Shown in pieces: positions 52,919 to 63,232 of a DNA stretch of 64,000 nt. The translations under genes and the position numbers were made by a program. The DNA comes from Salmonella enterica subsp. diarizonae (GTDB lineage: Bacteria > Pseudomonadota > Gammaproteobacteria > Enterobacterales > Enterobacteriaceae). The notes beneath the pieces were generated by a model that had not been told where the DNA came from, did no database searches, and was given only the letters and a program-made list of their open reading frames with translations. Position 1 is the stretch's first letter; every line of letters starts with the position of its first letter. The stretch lies in NCBI RefSeq assembly GCF_008692785.1, contig NZ_VXJV01000001.1, positions 620,001 to 684,000 of the forward strand, given 5' to 3'.

Positions 52919-54073
52919 ATGCCAGAAACCTATACCTCAGCAGCCGCGACAACCGGAACCTGGACAGAAAAAGAGATTCGTCAGCAGCCCGCCAGTTGGC
53001 TTCGCTCACTGAATCATATCGATACTATTCGCTCCGCGATCGACAGCTTTCTTACACCATTGCTGCATAAAAACGACCTCAGGATAGTCCTCACCGGGGC
53101 GGGTACTTCAGCATTTATCGGCGAAATCATCGCTCCCTGGCTTGCCAGCCAGACCGGAAAAAATATCTGTGCCATACCGACAACCGATCTGGTCACCAAT
53201 CCGATGGACTATCTGAACCCGGCGCACCCATTACTGTTGGTCTCCTTCGCCCGTTCCGGTAACAGTCCGGAGAGTGTCGCCGCCGTTGAACTGGCAAATC
53301 ACTTCGTTCCAGAGTGTTACCATCTTTCGATCACCTGTAACGAGGCAGGCAGCCTGTATCAAAACGCTGTTGGAAACGACAATGCTTTTGCATTGTTAAT
53401 GCCCGCTGAAACACACGATCGCGGCTTTGCGATGACCAGCAGTATCACCACCATGATGGCCAGTTGCCTGGCCGTCTTCGTTCCGGAAATGATTAATAGT
53501 CGGACCTTCCGTGACGTGGCCGATCGTTGTCAGGCGATTCTGAACTCACTCGGTGATTTCAACCACGGCGTGTTTGGTAGTGAGCCCTGGAAACGAATCG
53601 TTTACCTCGGTAGCGGTGGGCTGCAGGGTGCCGCACGTGAGTCATCGCTGAAAGTGCTGGAGCTGACAGCGGGTAAACTGGCAGCATTCTATGACTCGCC
53701 GACCGGTTTCCGCCACGGTCCAAAATCACTGGTCGATAGCGAAACGTTGATCGTGGTGTACATCTCCAGCCACCCTTATACACGCCAATATGATCTCGAT
53801 CTGTTGGCTGAATTGCGTCGCGATCGACAGGCCATGCGCGTCGTAGCCATTGCTGCTGAAAGTGATGCCGTTATTGACGCTGGCCCGCACATCCTGCTGC
53901 CGCCTTCACGCTTCTTTAACGATATTGAGCAGGCTTTCTGCTTCCTGATGTACGCCCAGGTATTCGCGCTCACACAATCAATCAGTGTTGGTAATACTCC
54001 AGATACCCCTTCCGCCAGCGGCACAGTCAACCGTGTGGTACAGGGCGTCGTTATTCATCCCTGGCAGGATTAA
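52919..54073 (+). CDS. agaS: Galactosamine-6-phosphate deaminase/isomerase AgaS
   Basis: A 384-aa protein with two SIS domains that deaminates galactosamine-6-phosphate to tagatose-6-phosphate. The start at 52919 (MPETYTSAAATTGTW) has AAGGA 8 bases upstream and gives the E. coli length. The frame extends to 52874 over the operator region. SIS motifs are LTGAGTSAFIG (about 60), SFARSGNSPESVA (about 108), YLGSGGLQGAARESSLKVLEL (about 230) and SPTGFRHGPKSLV. It is 12 bases ahead of agaY. Confidence 0.95.
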   Translation: MPETYTSAAATTGTWTEKEIRQQPASWLRSLNHIDTIRSAIDSFLTPLLHKNDLRIVLTGAGTSAFIGEIIAPWLASQTGKNICAIPTTDLVTNPMDYLNPAHPLLLVSFARSGNSPESVAAVELANHFVPECYHLSITCNEAGSLYQNAVGNDNAFALLMPAETHDRGFAMTSSITTMMASCLAVFVPEMINSRTFRDVADRCQAILNSLGDFNHGVFGSEPWKRIVYLGSGGLQGAARESSLKVLELTAGKLAAFYDSPTGFRHGPKSLVDSETLIVVYISSHPYTRQYDLDLLAELRRDRQAMRVVAIAAESDAVIDAGPHILLPPSRFFNDIEQAFCFLMYAQVFALTQSISVGNTPDTPSASGTVNRVVQGVVIHPWQD

Positions 54074-54958
<885 letters not shown>

Positions 54959-55350
54959 TATATTTTTCTGGGTTAGATAAATAAATTAATCACTATCACT
55001 ACTTAGTTCTCAATTTATGAAGGTCATGATGAGCACCTCATGATCTTCATAGTATCTTATTGTCAATAATGGAGTATTCTGCACACCCCAGGAAAAGTCT
55101 TTCAAACCATAAGTATGGCCATTATTTCAAAGCATTGCCCACACCAGCGGGGTGATTATTGAAGACGAAAGCCACTATGTTCTGGGCAGTGAACGCTTTT
55201 TGCCGAATCGACTTCGGCACGCAAAGATATTGGCAGGAACAAGCAATAGAACGGATGCGAAAACAGGGCTGATAACTGAAATCCCATTCTGCCGGATGGC
55301 GACGCCTGAGCGTCTTATCCGGCCTACGGGTATCAAACGCGTTAATAAAT
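54959..55350. other. Gap after agaY with hairpin, coding remnant and REP
   Basis: About 390 bases where E. coli has agaBCDI. ATGAAGGTCATGA and TCATGATCTTCAT (55017-55050) form a hairpin with one G-T pair, a possible agaSY terminator. From 55113 to about 55290 a plus-strand frame without a good start reads HTSGVIIEDESHYVLGSERF and continues for about 50 codons. It looks like the end of a degraded gene that I do not recognise. A REP unit lies at 55284-55330 (CTGCCGGATGGCGACGCCTG / CGTCTTATCCGGCCTACG). Confidence 0.5.
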
Positions 55351-56214
55351 TTATGAATCCTGCTGCGCCAGCGCATATTTATACAGCGCATTCTTCTTCA
55401 CGCCATGAATTTCCGCCGCCAGCGCCGCCGCTTTTTTCAGCGGCAATTCGGCCTGTAGCAGCGCCAGCGTGCGCAGCGCGTCGGCGGGCAGGTCGTCTTC
55501 TTGCGCTTTATGCCCTTCGACAATCAGCACCATCTCGCCTTTACGGCGGTTTTCATCCTCTTTCACCCACGTCAGCAGCTCGCCGACCGGCGCGCCGTGA
55601 ATCGTCTCCCAGGTTTTGGTCAGCTCACGCGCCAGCACCACGTAGCGGGATTCGCCCCACACGGCCACCATATCTTCCAGGCTATCCAGCAGACGATGGG
55701 TGGACTCATAAAAAATCAGCGTTCGCAGCTCCGCTTCAACCGCCTTCAGCGCATCGCGGCGACCTTTGGATTTCGCCGGTAAAAAGCCTTCATAGCAGAA
55801 ACGGTCGGATGGCAGGCCAGCGGCGCTCAGGGCGGCAATAGCCGCACACGGCCCCGGTAGCGGCACCACACGGATGTCCGCTTCGCGACAAGTACGCACC
55901 AGATGGTAACCCGGATCGTTAATTAGCGGCGTACCGGCATCGGAAACCAGCGCAATGTTTTGCCCTTCTTTCAGCTTCGCGACCAGCGTTTCCGCTTTTT
56001 GTTGTTCGTTATGGTCATGCAACGCGAACAGCCGGGCGTTAATCGCGAAATGCTGCAGTAATAAACCGGTATGTCGGGTGTCTTCAGCAGCAATTAAATC
56101 AACGGCTTGTAAAACTTCCAGCGCACGTTGGGTAATATCAGCCAAATTCCCGATAGGAGTAGGTACAATAAAGAGTTGGCCCTGAGAATTATCCGCCGAT
56201 TCGTTTTGTTTCAT
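55351..56214 (-). CDS. rsmI: 16S rRNA 2'-O-ribose C1402 methyltransferase RsmI
   Basis: A 287-aa SAM-dependent methyltransferase of the tetrapyrrole-methylase fold, modifying C1402 of 16S rRNA. Motifs are [17 protein letters not shown] (about 15-30), AAEDTRHTG (about 44), [14 protein letters not shown] (about 90) and [10 protein letters not shown]. The C-terminal HemD-type extension ends [15 protein letters not shown]. It is divergent from lpoA, with 63 bases between the starts. Confidence 0.97.
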   Translation of the reverse strand: MKQNESADNSQGQLFIVPTPIGNLADITQRALEVLQAVDLIAAEDTRHTGLLLQHFAINARLFALHDHNEQQKAETLVAKLKEGQNIALVSDAGTPLINDPGYHLVRTCREADIRVVPLPGPCAAIAALSAAGLPSDRFCYEGFLPAKSKGRRDALKAVEAELRTLIFYESTHRLLDSLEDMVAVWGESRYVVLARELTKTWETIHGAPVGELLTWVKEDENRRKGEMVLIVEGHKAQEDDLPADALRTLALLQAELPLKKAAALAAEIHGVKKNALYKYALAQQDS

Positions 56215-56277
56215 TGTGTCGTCCGTATTGCCGATTTAATATTGAGCATTGCGTAAAAAAATATCACTGGATACAGT

Positions 56278-58329
56278 ATGGTACCCTCAACATTTTCTCG
56301 TTTGAACGCCGCGCGCGCGCTGCCTGTCGTCCTGGCGGCACTGCTTTTCGCCGGTTGCGGCACCCAGGCGCCGGATCAAAGCGCAGCCTATATGCAGGGC
56401 TCAGCGCAAGCTGACTCCGCCTTTTACCTGCATCAGATGCAGCAAAGCGCAGATGATAGCAAGACCAACTGGCAATTACTCGCCATTCATGCACTGCTGA
56501 AAGAAGGTAAAAGCCAGCAGGCCGTCGACCTGTTCAACCAACTCCCGCAGAATCTGAACGATACGCAACGCCGCGAGCAGTCGCTGCTGGCCGTCGAGAT
56601 CAAACTGGCGCAGAAAGATGTGGCAGGCGCGCAGGCCTTGCTGGATAAGCTAAAGCCCGCCGACTTTGCGCCAACTCAGCAAGCGCGTTACTGGCAGGCG
56701 CAGATCGATGCCAGCCAGGGACGCCCGTCACTTACCCTATTACGGGCGTTAATCGCTCAGGAACCGCTACTGGCAGCGAAAGATAAACAAAAAAATATCG
56801 ACGCCACCTGGCAGGCGCTCCCCGCCATGACGCAGGATCAGGCCAGGACGCTGGTTATCAACGCCGATGAAAATGTGCTTCAGGGCTGGCTGGATCTGCA
56901 ACGCGTCTGGTTTGACAACCGCAACGATCCAGACATGCTGAAAGCCGGGATCGCCGACTGGCAAAAACGCTACCCGCAAAATCCGGGGGCGAAAATGCTG
57001 CCGACACAGCTCGTCAATGTACAACGTTTTAAACCGGCTTCCACCAGCAAAATCGCTCTGCTGCTGCCGCTGAGCGGTCAGGCCGCCGTGTTTGGCCGTA
57101 CCATCCAGCAAGGTTTTGAAGCCGCGAAAAACCTCGGCACCCAGGCGGTGGAGATGCAGCCTGCCGCCGCGCCTGACGCGCCGGTCGAACCTGGCGTGGA
57201 GGAGACGCAACCACAAATCACCGATGGCGTCGCCAGTCCGTCACAGGCCTCGGTGAGCGATCTGACTGATGACGCTCCATCCCAGTCCGCTACGCCAGTC
57301 AGCGCGCCACAAACTCCCCCTGCACAGCCTGCTACGGCAAGCGCGCCGGCAAATCCTTCCGCTGAATTAAAAATCTACGATACCTCTTCCCAGCCGTTGG
57401 ATCAGGTGCTTGCCCAGGTTCAGCAAGACGGCGCCAGTATCGTCGTCGGGCCGTTGTTGAAAAACAATGTGGAAGCGCTGATGAAAAGCAACACGCCGCT
57501 CAACGTACTGGCGCTCAACCAGCCGGAAACGGTACGTAGCTTCCCTAACATCTGCTATTTCGCGCTCTCTCCGGAAGATGAAGCCCGTGACGCAGCGCAT
57601 CATATTTATGACCAGGGCAAGCAGTCGCCGCTGCTGTTGATCCCACGCAGCGCGCTTGGCGATCGCGTGGCGAATGCCTTCACCCAGGAGTGGCAAAAAC
57701 TGGGCGGCGGCATCGTGTTACAGCAAAAATTCGGCTCCGTAGCCGAGCTGAAAATGGGCGTGAACGGCGGCGCGGGTATCGCATTGACGGGCAGCCCGGT
57801 CGCCGGTAGCGTGCCTTCGCAGCCGGGCGTCACCATTGGTGGTCTGACCATCCCTGCGCCGCCGACCGACGCGCAAATCACCGGCGGTGGACGCGTAGAC
57901 GCGGTCTATATTCTGGCTACGCCGGAGGAGATTGGCTTTATCAAACCAATGATCGCCATGCGTAACGGCACCCAGAGCGGCGCGACGCTGTATGCCAGCT
58001 CCCGCAGCGCGCAAGGCACCTCCGGCCCCGACTTCCGTCTGGAGATGGATGGCTTGCAGTACAGTGAAGTTCCCATGCTGGCAGGCGGCAATATGCCGTT
58101 GATGCAGCAGGCGCTGAGTACCGTACATAACGATTATTCTCTGGCGCGGATGTATGCCATGGGCGTGGACGCCTGGACGCTGGCGAACCACTTTTCGCAG
58201 ATGCGTCAGGTGCCGGGATTTGAGATCAATGGCAATACCGGCGCATTAACCGCCAGCCCGGATTGTGTGATTAACAGGAAGTTATCATGGCTCAAATACC
58301 AGCAAGGGGAGATTGTTCCCGCCAGCTAA
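56278..58329 (+). CDS. lpoA: Penicillin-binding protein activator LpoA
   Basis: A 683-aa outer-membrane lipoprotein that activates PBP1A in peptidoglycan synthesis. Lipobox LLFAGC, with the lipidated cysteine near residue 26. The N-terminal TPR-like helical domain covers about 27-255. A Gln/Pro/Ala-rich insert near 290-360 ([29 protein letters not shown]) varies between species. The C-terminal periplasmic-binding-fold domain runs from about 262 to the end ([20 protein letters not shown]). The 3' end overlaps yraN by 43 bases. Confidence 0.97.
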   Translation: MVPSTFSRLNAARALPVVLAALLFAGCGTQAPDQSAAYMQGSAQADSAFYLHQMQQSADDSKTNWQLLAIHALLKEGKSQQAVDLFNQLPQNLNDTQRREQSLLAVEIKLAQKDVAGAQALLDKLKPADFAPTQQARYWQAQIDASQGRPSLTLLRALIAQEPLLAAKDKQKNIDATWQALPAMTQDQARTLVINADENVLQGWLDLQRVWFDNRNDPDMLKAGIADWQKRYPQNPGAKMLPTQLVNVQRFKPASTSKIALLLPLSGQAAVFGRTIQQGFEAAKNLGTQAVEMQPAAAPDAPVEPGVEETQPQITDGVASPSQASVSDLTDDAPSQSATPVSAPQTPPAQPATASAPANPSAELKIYDTSSQPLDQVLAQVQQDGASIVVGPLLKNNVEALMKSNTPLNVLALNQPETVRSFPNICYFALSPEDEARDAAHHIYDQGKQSPLLLIPRSALGDRVANAFTQEWQKLGGGIVLQQKFGSVAELKMGVNGGAGIALTGSPVAGSVPSQPGVTIGGLTIPAPPTDAQITGGGRVDAVYILATPEEIGFIKPMIAMRNGTQSGATLYASSRSAQGTSGPDFRLEMDGLQYSEVPMLAGGNMPLMQQALSTVHNDYSLARMYAMGVDAWTLANHFSQMRQVPGFEINGNTGALTASPDCVINRKLSWLKYQQGEIVPAS

Positions 58330-58682
58330 CGCGTAAACAGGCCGGTGACGTGTGGGAAGCTGCCGCGCGTCGCTGGCTGGAAAGCAAAGGACTGCGGTTT
58401 GTCGCCGCCAACGTGCGCGAGCGCGGCGGCGAAATCGATCTGATCATGCGCGACGGAAAAACCACGGTTTTTGTTGAGGTTCGCTATCGGCGATCTGGGC
58501 TTTATGGCGGCGCGGCGGCCAGTGTGACCCGCAGCAAACAACACAAATTATTACATACTGCCCGCTTGTGGCTCGCCCGCCAGAATGGGAGTTTTGATAC
58601 TGTGGATTGTCGGTTCGATGTGTTAGCCTTCACCGGAAATGAGATTGAGTGGTTTCGGGATGCGTTTAACGACCACTCATAA
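58287..58682 (+). CDS. yraN: YraN, UPF0102 endonuclease-like protein
   Basis: A 131-aa UPF0102 protein with a restriction-endonuclease-like fold. The nuclease-type residues appear as [23 protein letters not shown] (Glu, Asp and Glu-x-Lys-like core with Arg in place of Lys). Function is unproven; homologues have been linked to Holliday-junction or recombination functions. The start lies inside lpoA, with AGGAAG upstream. The C-terminal FNDHS matches E. coli. Confidence 0.95.
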   Translation: MAQIPARGDCSRQLTRKQAGDVWEAAARRWLESKGLRFVAANVRERGGEIDLIMRDGKTTVFVEVRYRRSGLYGGAAASVTRSKQHKLLHTARLWLARQNGSFDTVDCRFDVLAFTGNEIEWFRDAFNDHS

Positions 58683-58703
58683 TTGAAGATTTTAAGGATT
58701 AGC

Positions 58704-59294
58704 GTGCTCGATAGAATCAAAGTCTGCTTTACAGAAAGCATTCAAACTCAAATTGCTGCGGCGGAAGCGCTTCCGGATGCCATTTCCCGCGCCGCCATGA
58801 CGCTGGTTCATTCCCTGCTTAACGGCAACAAAATCCTCTGTTGTGGAAACGGAACGTCCGCGGCCAACGCACAGCATTTTGCTGCCAGCATGATTAACCG
58901 CTTTGAAACGGAGCGACCCAGTTTACCCGCCATTGCACTAAATACCGATAATGTGGTCTTAACAGCGATCGCTAACGATCGCCTGCACGATGAAGTTTAT
59001 GCAAAACAAGTCCGGGCGCTGGGACATGCAGGCGATGTTTTATTGGCGATCTCTACGCGTGGTAATAGTCGCGATATCGTAAAAGCCGTTGAAGCAGCCG
59101 TCACGCGTGACATGACCATTGTGGCGCTAACCGGGTATGACGGGGGCGAGCTGGCCGGACTACTAGGGCCGCAGGATGTTGAAATTCGTATCCCTTCACA
59201 CCACAGCGCGCGCATTCAGGAAATGCATATGCTGACGGTAAACTGCCTGTGCGATTTGATTGATAACACGCTTTTTCCTCACCAGGATGATTAA
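58704..59294 (+). CDS. diaA: DnaA initiator-associating protein DiaA
   Basis: A 196-aa SIS-domain protein that binds DnaA and promotes timely replication initiation. It starts with GTG at 58704 ([15 protein letters not shown]), preceded by AAGGA 5 bases away, giving the E. coli length. The SIS core is [24 protein letters not shown] and [13 protein letters not shown]. It is in a run with yraN and dolP, 9 bases before dolP. Confidence 0.96.
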   Translation: MLDRIKVCFTESIQTQIAAAEALPDAISRAAMTLVHSLLNGNKILCCGNGTSAANAQHFAASMINRFETERPSLPAIALNTDNVVLTAIANDRLHDEVYAKQVRALGHAGDVLLAISTRGNSRDIVKAVEAAVTRDMTIVALTGYDGGELAGLLGPQDVEIRIPSHHSARIQEMHMLTVNCLCDLIDNTLFPHQDD

Positions 59295-59303
59295 GGAGTA
59301 CAC

Positions 59304-59879
59304 ATGAAGGCATTTTCGCCGCTCGCAGTCCTTATTTCTGCGTTGCTATTGCAAGGCTGCGTCGCCGCCGCGGTAGTGGGTACGGCGGCCGTCGGTACCA
59401 AAGCCGCAACCGACCCGCGTAGCGTGGGCACCCAGGTGGATGACGGAACGCTGGAACTGCGCGTCAGTAGCGCGCTGTCGAAAGATGAGCAAATCAAAAA
59501 AGAGACGCGCATCAACGTCACGGCTTATCAGGGCAAAGTTTTGTTAGTGGGCCAGTCGCCAAACAGCGAACTCTCCGCACGCGCTAAACAGATAGCGATG
59601 GGCGTTGAAGGCACCACCGAGGTTTATAACGAGATTCGCCAGGGTCAGCCTATCGGCCTGGGGACCGCCTCTAACGATACCTGGATCACCACGAAAGTTC
59701 GCTCACAGCTACTGACCAGCGATCAGGTAAAATCGTCAAACGTAAAAGTCACCACTGAAAATGGCGAAGTGTTCCTGCTGGGCCTGGTGACTGAACGTGA
59801 AGGTAAAGCGGCAGCGGATATCGCCAGCCGGGTGAGCGGCGTGAAACGCGTGACCACCGCCTTTACGTATATTAAGTAA
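59304..59879 (+). CDS. dolP: Outer-membrane lipoprotein DolP (YraP), two BON domains
   Basis: A 191-aa lipoprotein needed for outer-membrane integrity and division-site function; it supports the BAM complex in E. coli. Lipobox LLQGC with the cysteine near residue 19. Two BON domains follow: about 47-113 (TLELRVSSALSKDEQIKKET, VLLVGQSPN) and 125-190 (WITTKVRSQLLTSDQVKSSN, VFLLGLVT). AAGGAG lies close to the ATG. It is probably sigma-E controlled, as in E. coli. Confidence 0.96.
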   Translation: MKAFSPLAVLISALLLQGCVAAAVVGTAAVGTKAATDPRSVGTQVDDGTLELRVSSALSKDEQIKKETRINVTAYQGKVLLVGQSPNSELSARAKQIAMGVEGTTEVYNEIRQGQPIGLGTASNDTWITTKVRSQLLTSDQVKSSNVKVTTENGEVFLLGLVTEREGKAAADIASRVSGVKRVTTAFTYIK

Positions 59880-59881
59880 CC

Positions 59882-59935
59882 GGTGTGCCGGGTGGCGATA
59901 AGAATGTGTAAACCGCATCGCCATCCGGCAAATCC
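59882..59935. repeat. REP element between convergent dolP and yraR
   Basis: GTGCCGGGTGGCGATAAGAA-TGTGTAAACCGCATCGCCATCCGGCA, a REP-type palindrome in the 66-base gap between the stops. E. coli yraQ would lie in this interval but is absent. Confidence 0.65.
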
Positions 59936-59945
59936 TCCGGCTTCG

Positions 59946-60581
59946 CTACCCCGCTTTTTCCCGCAGTTGCGATGAGGTCAGAATCGTCACGCCTTCTTGT
60001 GCTGGTGCCAGCGCTTCCGCCAGCATGGCGCGCGCCACATCCCGCGCATCAATCGATTTCCAGTTGCCGGGCAGCAGCCGGAATAGCGGAGCGAAAAGCG
60101 TTTCATTCACCCGCCGCGTTGTTCTGTCGCCGAGCAGCATAGAAGGCCGGGCAATCGTCAAACGAGGCCATTTTTGCGCGATTAACGCCTCCTCCATTTC
60201 TCCTTTCACCCGATTATAGAAAAACGGAGAGTGCGCGTTTGCTCCCATTGAGCTGACCACCAACATGTGCTGCGCGCCCAGCCGACGCCCGGTCAGTGCG
60301 GTATCAACCACCAGCGTATAATCCGCATGAATAAACGCCGCTTTACTTCCCGCTTCACGCCGGGTCGTGCCCAGGCAGCAAAAAACAATATCCACCGGGT
60401 CGGTCACCTGAGCTAACGCATCGGTAAGCTGCGGATCGTGAGGGTTATACACGCCGACAATATCCGTCAGCGGACGACGCGTCGGCGCGGCGATAGCGCT
60501 CACCTGCGGCGTGTTGATTAACATTCTCAGCAGATGTCCGCCGACCAGTCCGGTCGCGCCGGTAATCAGTACCTGACTCAT
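59946..60581 (-). CDS. yraR: YraR, NAD(P)-binding SDR-type protein
   Basis: A 211-aa putative nucleoside-diphosphate-sugar epimerase-like protein. The start at 60581 ([18 protein letters not shown]) has GGAGCGAGG upstream; the open frame to 60614 is not conserved. Rossmann motif TGATGLVGG. The tyrosine/lysine pair [14 protein letters not shown] fits the atypical-SDR (YxxxK-like) site. Substrate is unknown. It is divergent from yhbO. Confidence 0.94.
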   Translation of the reverse strand: MSQVLITGATGLVGGHLLRMLINTPQVSAIAAPTRRPLTDIVGVYNPHDPQLTDALAQVTDPVDIVFCCLGTTRREAGSKAAFIHADYTLVVDTALTGRRLGAQHMLVVSSMGANAHSPFFYNRVKGEMEEALIAQKWPRLTIARPSMLLGDRTTRRVNETLFAPLFRLLPGNWKSIDARDVARAMLAEALAPAQEGVTILTSSQLREKAG

Positions 60582-60711
60582 CCTCGCTCCTTTACAGATT
60601 TGTCCACCTTGCACTCTCGGCCCTATCGACCAGGCTTAATAGTCTACGAGGTAAGTATCCATCATTGTGGGAAATTTGCCTTACCAGAAGCCAACACCGC
60701 GGAGGAAACGC

Positions 60712-61230
60712 ATGAGTAAGAAAATAGCCGTTTTGATTACCGATGAATTTGAAGATTCAGAATTTACCTCGCCGGCAGCAGAATTCCGTCAGGCCGGACA
60801 TGAGGTCATCACCATCGAAAAAGAGGCGGGTAAAACGGTGAAAGGAAAAAAAGGCGAGGCCAGCGTCACCATTGATAAGGCGATTGATGATGTTCGTCCC
60901 GACGAGTTCGACGCCTTGCTATTGCCGGGAGGTCATTCGCCGGACCACCTGCGCGGCGACAGCCGTTTCGTGGATTTTACCCGCGATTTTGTTAACAGCG
61001 GTAAACCGGTCTTTGCCATTTGCCACGGCCCGCAGTTGTTGATCAGCGCTGATGTCATTCGTGGCCGCAAACTCACGGCGGTGAAACCGATTATTATCGA
61101 TGTGAAGAACGCGGGCGCGGAATTTTACGATCAGGAAGTCGTCGTCGATAAAGATCAGCTGGTGACCAGCCGCACGCCTGACGACCTGCCGGCATTTAAC
61201 CGCGAGGCGCTACGCCTGCTGGGCGCGTGA
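60712..61230 (+). CDS. yhbO: YhbO, DJ-1/PfpI-family stress protein
   Basis: A 172-aa DJ-1/PfpI protein. E. coli YhbO protects against glyoxal/methylglyoxal and other stresses and has been described as a protein and nucleotide deglycase, which is debated. The start at 60712 has GGAGG 7 bases upstream. The nucleophile elbow is [10 protein letters not shown] (cysteine about 104), with the glutamate in DEFEDSEF (about 16). It ends overlapping the yhbP stop by 21 bases. Confidence 0.96.
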   Translation: MSKKIAVLITDEFEDSEFTSPAAEFRQAGHEVITIEKEAGKTVKGKKGEASVTIDKAIDDVRPDEFDALLLPGGHSPDHLRGDSRFVDFTRDFVNSGKPVFAICHGPQLLISADVIRGRKLTAVKPIIIDVKNAGAEFYDQEVVVDKDQLVTSRTPDDLPAFNREALRLLGA

Positions 61231-61653
61231 ATCGCGTAACCAGTGCAGTTTTTTACCAAACCCCAGCGTATTGTCGGTGAATTTAATTTCATCCAGCCGG
61301 ATTTCCCATACCGGCGCTGGCAGCACTCTGGCGACCGGGAAGCGACGAAGGTAAGCTTTACGCGCGGCGTCGCTCTCCTGCCCCTCCAGACGGCGAATTT
61401 CCCCTTTAAACTGCACGCCGCGAATGCGCGCCACCGTTTTCGGCTGTCCGTTGACCGTTCCCGCAACTGGCGCGCGCGCGCCGGACATTTGCGCATGGCG
61501 GGTTTTATCCTGCGTTAACAGATACAACGCGACGTTTTGCGCATCGAACAAATAAAACGCGTTGGCGCACCACAGCTCTCCCTCATGGTGTACGCACCAG
61601 GTCACCACATGTTGTTTCGCCAGCCAACGGCCAATAGCGGTAAGTGTGTCCAT
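61210..61653 (-). CDS. yhbP: YhbP, FMN-binding split-barrel-like protein
   Basis: A 147-aa UPF0306 protein with a pyridoxamine-phosphate-oxidase-like split barrel. Motifs are [22 protein letters not shown] and [16 protein letters not shown] near the N-terminus, typical of flavin-binding relatives. No activity is known. The 3' end overlaps the convergent yhbO by 21 bases. It is divergent from yhbQ. Confidence 0.93.
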   Translation of the reverse strand: MDTLTAIGRWLAKQHVVTWCVHHEGELWCANAFYLFDAQNVALYLLTQDKTRHAQMSGARAPVAGTVNGQPKTVARIRGVQFKGEIRRLEGQESDAARKAYLRRFPVARVLPAPVWEIRLDEIKFTDNTLGFGKKLHWLRDSRAQQA

Positions 61654-61705
61654 CTTTATTCTCGCTTATACTGGGAACCTGAAAATTATCATGCTGATGG
61701 CGACA

Positions 61706-62008
61706 ATGACACCCTGGTATCTGTATCTGATTCGTACGGCAGACAATGCGCTTTACACCGGGATCACCACCGATGTGGCGCGTCGTTACAGGCAGCATCA
61801 AACGGGAAAAGGCGCAAAAGCATTACGGGGGAAAGGTGAATTAACGCTGGCGTTTGCGGCGCAGGTCGGCGATCGCTCGCTGGCCCTGCGCATAGAGTAT
61901 CGCATCAAACAGCTCACAAAGCGCCAGAAGGAGCACCTTGTGACGGAACGCGAGGTATTTGAAGCGCTATTGTCCAGCCTGCAAACGCCGGTGCTTAAAA
62001 ACGATTGA
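61706..62008 (+). CDS. yhbQ: YhbQ, GIY-YIG endonuclease-domain protein
   Basis: A 100-aa GIY-YIG domain protein from the ATG at 61706 ([19 protein letters not shown]). Earlier in-frame ATGs at 61691 and 61697 are possible and no strong ribosome binding site decides. The core reads YLIRT...YTGIT with the arginine in VARRYRQHQ and the glutamate in [19 protein letters not shown]. coli YhbQ has structure-dependent DNA nuclease activity in vitro. The 3' end overlaps the convergent yhbS by 14 bases. Confidence 0.92.
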   Translation: MTPWYLYLIRTADNALYTGITTDVARRYRQHQTGKGAKALRGKGELTLAFAAQVGDRSLALRIEYRIKQLTKRQKEHLVTEREVFEALLSSLQTPVLKND

Positions 62009-62498
62009 AGTGGTCGTGATACTCCACCAGCCCCGTCACGCCCTCCAGCGCATCCTCAGCCAAACGGTGTACCTGGAAAGCGCTTTCCGTACCGGGCCAA
62101 CGGCAGTGAAGATCGTAATGAGCGGCCAGTTCAAAACCGAAGCGGCTATATAACGCCGGGTCACCCAGCGTCACGACCGCCGCGTAGCCGAACTCATTGA
62201 GCGAATCCAGCCCTTCATACACTAACTGGCGCGCCAGCCCTTGCCCGCGATATTTTTCATCCACCGCCAGCGGCGCCATACCGACCCACTGTAAATCCTC
62301 GCCCTGCACATCAACCGGGCTGAAGGCCACATAGCCCACCACCTGACCTTCATCATCCGTGGCCACCAGACCGAGCGTCAGAAAGCCATCTTCACGCAAA
62401 TCGTGAACCAGCTTCGCTTCCGCATCGCTTTCGAATGAACGGCGTAACAGCGCATCAATACCAGGCGCATCAATGGGGATTTCTACTCGAATTAGCAT
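61995..62498 (-). CDS. yhbS: YhbS, GNAT-family acetyltransferase
   Basis: A 167-aa GNAT N-acetyltransferase. The acetyl-CoA-binding motif A is seen as [21 protein letters not shown] (about 77-97), followed by [16 protein letters not shown], typical of this subgroup. In E. coli YhbS has been implicated in control through an sRNA-linked region and possibly in tRNA-related toxicity, but its substrate is unsettled. Its start overlaps the ubiT stop by 7 bases, so the two are co-transcribed. Confidence 0.94.
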   Translation of the reverse strand: MLIRVEIPIDAPGIDALLRRSFESDAEAKLVHDLREDGFLTLGLVATDDEGQVVGYVAFSPVDVQGEDLQWVGMAPLAVDEKYRGQGLARQLVYEGLDSLNEFGYAAVVTLGDPALYSRFGFELAAHYDLHCRWPGTESAFQVHRLAEDALEGVTGLVEYHDHFNRF

Positions 62499-63016
62499 GG
62501 TTCACCTACCGAGGTCTGTTTGGTTTCCGGCGAGTTTTTCATGCCCGCCTCAACAAAATCCGCCAGTTGCAGCAGCATAACGCGTAACGCTTTCGGCATC
62601 TGCTCCAGTTCGATGGCGTCCATCAGATTCTTCACATATAACCCTAACTCAGTATCGCCTTCAATGACCAGTCGACGCTGGAAAAAGAGCGTATCCGGGT
62701 CCTGTTTACGGGCAGCTATCATTAGCAGATCGCTGGCGTCGGCGCTAAAACTGACGTCGGCATCCGCCTGCTGGCTAACGATCAGCTTTTCATTTTCAAC
62801 CGTGGTATACCATTTTAAGTCAATGTCACGCACATGAATGCTTAACCAACGACCTTCGAGGAATTCCAGCTCTCCATCGGCCAGCGCCTGACGAAACTGC
62901 CAGCTCAGAACCTGTTCCAGAACCTGGCGCTTTAGCGCAAAGGGCGTCAGTTTAACCGGTACACTCATCAGAGACGGGCCAGCATGGACTAAGCGTGAAC
63001 GCAGTTTATCTAACAC
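62492..63016 (-). CDS. ubiT: Anaerobic ubiquinone biosynthesis accessory factor UbiT
   Basis: A 174-aa SCP2-domain lipid-binding protein required with UbiU and UbiV for oxygen-independent ubiquinone synthesis. I place the start at a GTG at 63016 (VLDKLRSRLVHAGPS) with GGGAG 9 bases upstream. This gives the E. coli length; a TTG at 63037 would add 7 residues. The SCP2 core covers about 45-140 (LSIHVRDIDLKWY, DVSFSADASDLLMIAARKQDPDTLFF). It is divergent from ubiU. Confidence 0.95.
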   Translation of the reverse strand: MLDKLRSRLVHAGPSLMSVPVKLTPFALKRQVLEQVLSWQFRQALADGELEFLEGRWLSIHVRDIDLKWYTTVENEKLIVSQQADADVSFSADASDLLMIAARKQDPDTLFFQRRLVIEGDTELGLYVKNLMDAIELEQMPKALRVMLLQLADFVEAGMKNSPETKQTSVGEPC

Positions 63017-63232
63017 GAGCTTTACTCCCTGTTTCAATAGTCCTGTTATTTTGCCATATCCAATAAATCACATGGCGGCGTAAATCAACAATTGTGTCTG
63101 ATTTTCTACCCCATTATTGGTGTTACCAATACGCCTTTAACTGCCTTAAATCAAAAATTGTCGCAGCAAGGTTAACTAAAATCCCTGTTCGTTAACAATT
63201 TTGCGTCTCAGACGTAATCCTCAGGATAAATT
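63017..63232. promoter_or_regulatory. ubiT-ubiU divergent promoter region
   Basis: 216 bases. The region contains TAAATCAACAATTG (63081-63094) and TTAAATCAAAAATTG (63146-63160). Each holds an ATCAA half of the FNR consensus TTGAT-N4-ATCAA, but no full site is clear. In E. coli these genes are FNR-dependent. Confidence 0.35.

Noticed and set aside
55152-55841. 229-codon plus-strand frame overlapping rsmI
   Set aside because: Most of it is the antisense of rsmI with Pro/Arg/Ser-rich composition. Only the first part, outside rsmI, deserves note.
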